Origin: Welwitschia mirabilis
Taxonomy: Eukaryota > Gnetophyta > Gnetopsida > Welwitschiales
Length of the DNA: 27,010 bases
Direction: 5' to 3'
Assembly: GCA_051453625.1 (NCBI GenBank)
Contig: JBOZIK010000001.1
Coordinates: 127,726,700-127,753,709 of the forward strand
The stretch's first letter is position 1. Each line of letters begins with the position of its first letter. The notes under the pieces are model-generated. The model was not told the origin of the DNA, ran no database searches, and saw only the letters and a program-made list of their open reading frames with translations. Below are positions 20,634 to 27,010 of this stretch, in pieces. The translations under genes and the position numbers were made by a program.

Positions 20634-20651
20634 TGGTAGTATTGCTGAGAA
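20634..20651 (+). promoter_or_regulatory. Element B primer-binding site, tRNA-Asp type, decayed
   Basis: TGGTAGTATTGCTGAGAA follows the LTR end after TCT. Against TGGCGCCGTTGCCGGGGA there are eight differences, seven of them C-to-T or G-to-A. Position, three-base spacing and the following AAGG fit an Athila-type PBS. Confidence 0.75.
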
Positions 20652-21360
20652 AGGCTTCTTGAAGTTTGAGAGTTATTGTTACTCTGATAAGTAGTTTGAT
20701 TTAGATGCTTGCTGTAGCAGTGATGTATCAATATTTTTAGTAGCATAAGTTTTCCAATTTTATAGAGTCAATTTTTTATTTTTCAAATCAAAGTATATTT
20801 TTTCTATTCTACAATAAAAGTTAGTCATCTACTTCATTTTCCAAATGATACATGGTGATGATGATGTCTATGCCATGAGCTTTCTATTTTAGATTTCTAT
20901 TAAAAATTTTTAGAATTTTTGTTCCATCATCTCCTTTATCATCCAAATGATGAAGGTGGATGATAGTCTATTTTCTAAGTTTTTTATCAGAGTCAGTCTT
21001 TCATTTCTATTTTCTACTTTTTTCCTGTTTTTCATGGTTTTTGTATTTCTGTCATCTAGGATATCATTCAGATGATAGTGGGAATGACACTTTACACATA
21101 CGAGACTAAGTATGAATGGTTACATTTGATAAGAAAGAAAATTACTAGAGAGTAGCTATTGATTGCTAAAAATGTCAAAGCAAGTTTAATAAGTTTAGAA
21201 ATTGGAATAGGTAAAAATAGTGAAGATACATAAGATTTTGAAGTTCTTGCAATTTCCACTTTTATTTCTACAAAGTCTGATTTTGTTACTATATCTATCT
21301 TATCCCAAAAGCTTAAACAACCTCTCTCACCAAATTCACTCCTTAGCCGACTTCTTCTCA
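20652..21360 (+). other. Element B leader with palindromic cassettes
   Basis: Untranslated stretch between PBS and gag. It contains ATCATCCAAATGAT (20938-20951) and ATCATTCAGATGAT (21063-21076) with T-rich DNA between them, matching the leader of element C in reverse complement. In LTR elements this region usually carries RNA packaging and dimerisation signals; here that role is inference from position. Confidence 0.6.
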
Positions 21361-23223
21361 TACCAATGCCAATGTTAATCTTAGAGATCTTATAGCAAAA
21401 AAGAAATGTAAAATTTAAACTTTTTTTGACTTACCTCTTGGTGATGATATAGAACTCTATAACTTAAATGCTTATCCTACCTTTAGTGGAGAACTTGATG
21501 AAGATCCTTTATAACACATCGTTAATATAGAACAACTTGTCCTTACTTCTGGAAATGATAAAAAACATATAAGTAATAGAACCTACATGGTTATCTTTCT
21601 CATTATTTGAGAGAAAAAGCAAAACTATGGCTTAGAACAAGTCCTTACAAAAATTTAAAATCTTGAAGTCAAGTTCAAGAAGCCTTTATTAAGAGATTCA
21701 TGAGTGAAACCACTATCAAAAAATATAAGTAAAAAGTTACCAACCTTTAATAAATGCCTAATAAAGATTATGCCTTTGCCTATGAGAGATTCTTTATTAC
21801 TTTACATTCAAACCCTATAGATGACTTTTCATAGGTAAAACTAGTTGACTATTTTTATAGTGGATTAAACAATCNNNNNNNNNNNNNNNNNNNNNNNNNN
21901 NNNNNNNNNNNNNNNNNNNNNNNNNNNNNNNNNNNNNNNNNNNNNNNNNNNNNNNNNNNNNNNNNNNNNNNNNNNNNNNNNNNNNNNNNNNNNNNNNNNN
22001 NNNNNNNNNNNNNNNNNNNNNNNNNNNNNNNNNNNNNNNNNNNNNNNNNNNNNNNNNNNNNNNNNNNNNNNNNNNNNNNNNNNNNNNNNNNNNNNNNNNN
22101 NNNNNNNNNNNNNNNNNNNNNNNNNNNNNNNNNNNNNNNNNNNNNNNNNNNNNNNNNNNNNNNNNNNNNNNNNNNNNNNNNNNNNNNNNNNNNNNNNNNN
22201 NNNNNNNNNNNNNNNNNNNNNNNNNNNNNNNNNNNNNNNNNNNNNNNNNNNNNNNNNNNNNNNNNNNNNNNNNNNNNNNNNNNNNNNNNNNNNNNNNNNN
22301 NNNNNNNNNNNNNNNNNNNNNNNNNNNNNNNNNNNNNNNNNNNNNNNNNNNNNNNNNNNNNNNNNNNNNNNNNNNNNNNNNNNNNNNNNNNNNNNNNNNN
22401 NNNNNNNNNNNNNNNNNNNNNNNNNNNNNNNNNNNNNNNNNNNNNNNNNNNNNNNNNNNNNNNNNNNNNNNNNNNNNNNNNNNNNNNNNNNNNNNNNNNN
22501 NNNNNNNNNNNNNNNNNNNNNNNNNNNNNNNNNNNNNNNNNNNNNNNNNNNNNNNNNNNNNNNNNNNNNNNNNNNNNNNNNNNNNNNNNNNNNNNNNNNN
22601 NNNNNNNNNNNNNNNNNNNNNNNNNNNNNNNNNNNNNNNNNNNNNNNNNNNNNNNNNNNNNNNNNNNNNNNNNNNNNNNNNNNNNNNNNNNNNNNNNNNN
22701 NNNNNNNNNNNNNNNNNNNNNNNNNNNNNNNNNNNNNNNNNNNNNNNNNNNNNNNNNNNNNNNNNNNNNNNNNNNNNNNNNNNNNNNNNNNNNNAACCAA
22801 AACCACAACCAAAAACAAGTTCAAAATCATAACAACTTTCAATATAAGATGCGTGAACAACCAAACTCTAGAAATTTTGAAACACATCATCCTAACATCC
22901 AATCTTGTAGAAATATATTTGAGAATTCAAACTTTCAATCTAATAACTTAAACAACTTGGCAAGCCCATTCAACTTTCAAAATCATAATGATCCGTTTAG
23001 GAATTCTATTAAAGAGTTAAGAAAAATATAACAAAAAACAAACACCAACATAGAAAACCTTGTGATCATTTTACAACAAACTATACTTACTAACCAAAGA
23101 CCATAAGGGTCTCTTACTACTTAACCTTTACCAAACCTTAATAAAGTAAAAAAAGATTGTAAGGTGGTGATAAAAAGTGGAAATGACACAAACCATCCTA
23201 CCCATGAGGTTTTAACATCGTAA
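21361..23223 (+). pseudogene. Element B gag, broken and gapped
   Basis: Gag would form the particle. The frame starting near 21361 reads NVNLRDLIA, then LNAYPTFSGELDEDP (about 21465-21510), the typical start of the plant Ty3 Gag core. After stops and a frame change near 21680 comes FIKRFMSETTIKKY, then KDYAFAYERFF and, after a stop, VKLVDYFYSGLNN up to 21874. A 920-N gap removes the centre. After it (22795-23030) is a very Asn/Gln-rich stretch, then a helical piece (IENLVIILQQTILTNQRP) and IKSGNDTNHPTHE. This matches the end of Athila-like Gag before Pol, where the RSG-type motif appears here as KSG. In-frame stops include TAA or TAG at Gln-type places. Start codon not established. Confidence 0.82.
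21875..22794. other. Assembly gap, 920 N
   Basis: Removes the middle of element B gag. Long ORFs crossing it on the minus strand are artefacts of N. Confidence 0.99.
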
Positions 23224-23790
23224 NNNNNNNNNNNNNNNNNNNNNNNNNNNNNNNNNNNNNNNNNNNNNNNNNNNNNNNNNNNNNNNNNNNNNNNNNNNNN
23301 NNNNNNNNNNNNNNNNNNNNNNNNNNNNNNNNNNNNNNNNNNNNNNNNNNNNNNNNNNNNNNNNNNNNNNNNNNNNNNNNNNNNNNNNNNNNNNNNNNNN
23401 NNNNNNNNNNNNNNNNNNNNNNNNNNNNNNNNNNNNNNNNNNNNNNNNNNNNNNNNNNNNNNNNNNNNNNNNNNNNNNNNNNNNNNNNNNNNNNNNNNNN
23501 NNNNNNNNNNNNNNNNNNNNNNNNNNNNNNNNNNNNNNNNNNNNNNNNNNNNNNNNNNNNNNNNNNNNNNNNNNNNNNNNNNNNNNNNNNNNNNNNNNNN
23601 NNNNNNNNNNNNNNNNNNNNNNNNNNNNNNNNNNNNNNNNNNNNNNNNNNNNNNNNNNNNNNNNNNNNNNNNNNNNNNNNNNNNNNNNNNNNNNNNNNNN
23701 NNNNNNNNNNNNNNNNNNNNNNNNNNNNNNNNNNNNNNNNNNNNNNNNNNNNNNNNNNNNNNNNNNNNNNNNNNNNNNNNNNNNNNNNNN
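23224..23790. other. Assembly gap, 567 N
   Basis: Lies between gag and protease of element B. A 213-codon minus-strand frame across it is an artefact. Confidence 0.99.
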
Positions 23791-24381
23791 TAAGCTTAAT
23801 ACAAACCCCATTGTTAATGATAATTTAAAAGCCCTAATGCAAAATGAGAGCATTAACTTATCATTTTGGAAAATTTTTTAAGAAAATCCAAGATATTATA
23901 AGCTATGAAAGGACTTAATAAGAAGAAAACAAGAATGAACCATTCCTGTAAAGTCTTCCTAGCTTAATCTGTTAGCAATTTGATGTGCTAAAAATGTCCA
24001 AAGTTTAAAGATCCAAGGGAAATAATCATAAGTATCACTTTAAAGAGAAATCATATAATAAAGAAATCCTTGATAGATATTGGAGCTAGTGTTAACATTA
24101 TGCCTTTCCACATTTATCAAAATCTTAGTTTGGAAGAAAGAGTAGAACCTACACATATTATCTTATAGTTAGCCAATACTTCTGTGAAGAAATAGTTAGG
24201 TGTGATTGAGGACTTGGTCATTTAAATAGAAAAAGATTTCTATCCCATGGATGTAGTTGTTTTAAAAGTTGAGCATCATGGTGGATATCTTTTACTTTTA
24301 GATAGAGATTTAAGTGCAGCAGTTCACTATATCATAGGTATAAGAACCAAATTGATGAACTATTATTTTGAAAATAAATAA
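23791..24381 (+). pseudogene. Element B aspartic protease, broken
   Basis: It would mature the polyprotein. After a short approach (CKVFLA at about 23950) the frame from 23995 reads CPKFKDPREIIISI, then KKSLIDIGASVNIMPFHIYQ. The catalytic Asp is at 24076-24078 in DIGAS, a form also usual in Athila-like proteases (D-L-G-A-S). Then LANTSVKK, GVIEDLV, DFYPMDVVVLKVE and LLLLDRDLSAAVHYIIG follow the family's order of strands. The expected Gly of the late hydrophobic-Gly-Arg motif is Asp (LDRDL), a G-to-A change. Stops are at 24168-24170 (TAG) and two more places. The domain ends at TAA 24379-24381. Confidence 0.88.
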
Positions 24382-24952
24382 TTTTTAATAAGAGTGTTTG
24401 ATGTTACCAAGAAATATTTAGGTAATGATTTTAGTTTAGAGAAAGAAATTAGATCAACTCTATTTTTATAGCACCATCCACTTGAGGAAAGATGGTTCAT
24501 ACTTCATGAACCAACCTTGTTTGATGATAAATCAAAAGTAGACTACCTGCAAGTTTTTAGTAATTAACTTAAGTTAGACCATTTAATAGCTAAGTTTTCT
24601 AGTCTAAAGAGTAGTGAATTTGAGTCTATCAACTATGCAGAAGTTTAAGACTTTAGCAGATCTAATATTTCTCATTTTTAGGGTAGTCATCTACAATTGA
24701 CATCTAGACGACAGTTTCTTCTTTTAAGAATTTCCTGGAAACCAAAAATTTGGGCTTAAACTGAATCCTAAAATCTTTAGATAATGGATTGAAATACATT
24801 TTCCTAAATAGTAACCTTAACAAACCATTGGTTATCAATAAAAGTCTTATTCATCAATAATAATTAAGTCTCATCTGTCTTTTGCAATCTAAGGTAAATA
24901 CATTTTCTTAGTCCCATAACAATTTGATAGCCAAACCTACTTCTATTGTGCA
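24382..24952 (+). pseudogene. Element B protease-RT linker
   Basis: Coding remnant in the protease frame at first: VFDVTKKYLGNDFSLEKEIR, HHPLEERWFILHEP and DYLQVFSN, with TAA and TAG stops. After about 24680 the frame is lost. No known domain. Such a variable acidic linker is usual between protease and RT in Athila-like Pol. Confidence 0.6.
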
Positions 24953-25690
24953 ACATGAAATCTACCTTAAAGAAAATGTTAAACCTATGAGATAGCCCAA
25001 ATGTAGACTCAATCTAGCCCTTAAATAAATTGCAAAATATAAAATCATAAAACTTATTAATGCTAGAGTTGTTTACTTCGTTGCTAATAGTGAGTGAGTT
25101 AGCCCCTTGACGGTAGTTCCTAAAAAGGATGAAAAATGGTATATGTGCATAGACTTCTAAAAATTAAATGAAGTAACCAAAAAACACTACTATTCTTTGT
25201 CTTTTCTTAATTATATTCTTAATAGGATTTAGGGTTATGCTTTTTACTATTTATTTTATGATTAGAGTGGTTACAATCAGGTTTGCATTGCTAGAGAGAA
25301 CCAAGCCAAAACTACTTGCACTTCTTCTTTTGGTACTTTTACTTTTATATTCATGCCTTTTAAATTTTATAATGCTCCTGGTACTTTTCATCATGCTATG
25401 ATGGATATCTTTTCTAATATAGTTGAGGATTCCATTGAGATTTTCATGAATGACTTATTTATTTGTGCTAAGACTTTTGAAAAAATCTTAGAGCATTTAG
25501 AAAAAGTATTAGACTATTGTATTTCTAGTATTCTTCACTTGAGTTGGAAAAAGAGTCTTTTTGTTGCAAAAAGTGGTATTGTTTTAGATCATCATATCTC
25601 TTGGGAGGGATTAGAATGGATGCTTCTAAAGTTAATACTATTCAAAATCTTAGCCCTCCTATAAATGTTAAACAGGTCCAATCTTTTCTT
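24953..25690 (+). pseudogene. Element B reverse transcriptase, broken
   Basis: Motifs in order: HEIYLKENVKPMR (24953), KIIKLINARVVYFVANSE followed by TGA where Trp is usual, PLTVVPKKDEKWYMCIDF (about 25090-25170), SGYNQV (about 25267) and MPFKFYNAPGTFHHAMMDIF (25353-25412). The catalytic box FMND at 25443-25454 has the first Asp of the F-M-D-D motif changed to Asn (G-to-A). In the earlier catalytic stretch, FYD-stop-SGYNQ, either the Asp was lost or a codon was deleted. KTFEKILEHLEKVLDY and SGIVLDHHISWEG follow. A one-base frameshift near 25605-25611 moves the frame to IRMDASKVNTIQNL. The open piece 25353-25664 is the best preserved part. The protein is inactive by several criteria. Confidence 0.93.
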
Positions 25691-26260
25691 AGTTATTATA
25701 GTTTTTATCGTCAGTTCATTCATGAGTATGCTTATATTTGTAAACCCCTTTACTTATTACTAGAGAAAGAAGCCAAATTCAAATGGAATGAATCTTGTTA
25801 ACATGCTTTTAATGGGCTTGAACATAAATTATCTAATGTTCCTATAGTAACAGGACCTGATTGGAAACTTGATTTTAAGCTTATGTGTGATGTGAATAAC
25901 TTTACTATGAGTGGGGTTCTTTGTTAAAAGTATGAGAATGATTTCAAAGTTATATCTTACTATATAAAATATTTGTCTAGAACTCAAATAAAATATACTA
26001 CTACAAAGAAAGAAATGCTAGCCATTATCGTTTACCTTGATTTTCTTAGACATTATCTGTTAGGATTTTATATGAATGTTTATACTGATCATGCTGCCAT
26101 TTATTTCCTCATGATCAAGAAATATTTTAGTGCATGTTTGATTAAATGGATCCTTCTTATGCAATAGTTTAACCTAACCATTATAGATAAATTAGGGAAG
26201 CATAATTCTATTGCTGATCATTTGTGTTGACTTCCTTCTTCTCTAGATGATACTATCATT
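25691..26260 (+). pseudogene. Element B RNase H, broken
   Basis: After QSFLSYYSFYRQFIHEYAYI (connection) comes PDWKLDFKLMCDVNNF with the first Asp (25889-25891). TTTKKEMLAIIVYLDFLRHY carries the Glu (26012-26014), YTDHAAIYFLMIKK the second Asp (26087-26089), and SIADHL the last Asp (26216-26218). All four acidic residues survive, unlike in the RT. Stops are TAA at 25799, TAA at 25924 (after VLC, where Gln is usual), TAG at 26165 and TGA at 26228 (at an Arg place). The 25973-26167 stretch is open. Confidence 0.9.
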
Positions 26261-26400
26261 GATTATTCCTCTTCTAATGAGTATCTTTTCTTTGTCTCTT
26301 TTTCTTATTCTCTTCTATGGTATTCCAATATTGTAAACTATTTTGTAACCATGAAAACACTATAAAATTAGATCTAAAACTAATGCAAATCTTTTTTTCA
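26261..26400 (+). pseudogene. Element B RNase H-integrase linker
   Basis: Reads SLDDTIIDYSSSNEYLFFVS, then WYSNIVNYFVT. The ...NIVNYLV-like end before integrase is usual in Athila-like Pol. No catalytic part. Confidence 0.7.
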
Positions 26401-27010
26401 TAGGATAGGTGACTATTAGTGGATTAAGCCACATTTATATCATAGGTCAAAGAGAAAATCATGAGAAAATGTGTGTCCAATTATGAGATACCTAAGATCC
26501 TTCATCTTTATCATGGTGGTATTTTTGGAGGACATTTTAGTGAACATAAAATTATGATGAAAATCTTTCATTCTAGTTTTTACTGGCCTTCTTTTTTTTG
26601 TAATTCATTTGATTTTGTTAGAAGATGTGGTCCTTGTCAGCATTACAGTAGTCTTGTTAATTTACATGAAATGCCCCCTAGATCTATTCTTGAGTGTAAC
26701 CCTTTTGATTATTAGGGTATTGATTCCATAGGTCCTATTAATCCAACTTATTTTGATAAAAATTACATTTTAGTGGCTATGAATTATATGAATAAATGAG
26801 TTAAAGCCATATCTACTTCTTTGAATAATTCTTGAACTAACTATCATTTTCTTAGAACTCATATCTTTCAGAGATTTGGTTTTTCTAGAGTTATTATTAG
26901 TGATCAGGGTACTCATTTCATTAATGCACTTTTTAATAAACTTATTTTGTCTATTGGTATAGAACATAGAGTATCTTATTCTTATAATTCTTAAAGTAAT
27001 AAATAGACCA
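26401..27010 (+). pseudogene. Element B integrase, broken and cut by window edge
   Basis: The zinc-binding part is in the open frame from 26461: LYHGG, then GGHFSEHK, FYWPSFF, RRCGPCQ, so all four His/Cys ligands remain. TAG at 26713-26715 stands where Trp is usual before GIDSIGPINP, whose Asp (26722-26724) is the first of the D,D,E triad. The second Asp is in ISDQGTHF (26902-26904). Further stops are TGA 26797, TGA 26833, TAA 26992 and TAG 27004, all in one otherwise unshifted frame. The codon at the third acidic place would begin at 27010 with A, so it cannot be Glu (GAA/GAG) if the alignment holds. The C-terminal part and the 3' LTR are outside. Confidence 0.9.

Larger units (their letters stand above)
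19740..27010 (+). mobile_element. Element B: Athila-like Ty3/gypsy retrotransposon, 3' part outside window
   Basis: Plus-strand order: LTR end (20630), PBS, leader, Gag, protease, RT, RNase H and integrase up to the window edge. The protease motif IDIGASVN, the PLxVVPKK-type RT entry, TDHAAIYFL in RNase H and GGHF plus YWP in integrase all point to the Athila-like group. The polyprotein is interrupted by many stops, one clear frameshift in RT and two large N runs (920 and 567). It is oriented opposite to elements A and C. It is related to C by LTR end, PBS spacing and leader. The left boundary is an estimate. Confidence 0.9.

Noticed and set aside
21815-22902. Long minus-strand frames of 317-349 codons
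   Set aside because: Almost wholly N from the 920-base gap. The plus strand is the coding strand of element B gag.
23212-23853. 213-codon minus-strand frame
   Set aside because: Spans the 567-N gap; only about 25 real codons, antisense to element B.
26770-26967. 65-codon minus-strand frame
   Set aside because: Antisense to the integrase core of element B, which has clear D and D motifs on the plus strand.
1-27010. CRISPR array, bacterial operon or phage content
   Set aside because: No regular direct repeats with unique spacers, no ribosome-binding logic, and clear plant LTR retrotransposon structure.

Overview
This window looks like gene-poor, repeat-rich nuclear DNA from a seed plant, probably a flowering plant. 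It is very AT-rich and strongly short of CG dinucleotides (for example only 2 CG in positions 5641-6540). No host gene, tRNA, rRNA or CRISPR array can be supported. Nearly everything recognisable belongs to three decayed Ty3/gypsy LTR retrotransposons of an Athila/Tat-like kind, called A, B and C here. Seven runs of N (100, 258, 100, 17, 10, 920 and 567 bases) interrupt the assembly.

Left part (1 to about 3760): the 5' end of element C on the minus strand. It has an LTR ending at 2617, a decayed primer-binding site (PBS, 2596-2613), a leader, and acidic, Gln/Tyr-rich gag-like coding remnants down to base 1. From about 3761 to 5645 I see only AT-rich DNA.

Middle (5651-18888): element A, apparently a full-length insertion of 13.2 kb on the minus strand. 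Both LTRs are present (about 0.86-0.90 kb), with a TATTA target-site duplication, a PBS matching tRNA-Asn at 15 of 17 bases and a polypurine tract. The order along the minus strand is 5' LTR, PBS, gag (zinc knuckle), protease, reverse transcriptase (RT), RNase H, integrase, then about 6.5 kb before the 3' LTR. That long 3' part holds a 37-codon ORF with one hydrophobic segment, an array of small hairpins around a 7-base loop, and a decayed extra ORF region of unknown function. All core protein domains are broken by stops and frameshifts.

Right part (about 19740-27010): element B on the plus strand, cut by the window edge inside integrase. It has a 5' LTR ending at 20630, a PBS decayed from the tRNA-Asp type, a leader, gag (interrupted by gaps), protease, RT, RNase H and integrase. 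B and C share LTR-end and leader sequence and are relatives; A is a different lineage. Between A and B (18889 to about 19740) lie a diverged second copy of A's hydrophobic-ORF segment and an array of GGACAT-type repeats.

In life these genes would have worked as one retrotransposition cycle: Gag particle, protease maturation, tRNA-primed reverse transcription with RNase H, and integration. Here many stops and lost catalytic residues fit C-to-T or G-to-A change, the mark expected from long-term cytosine methylation and deamination. None of the elements seen here could be autonomous.
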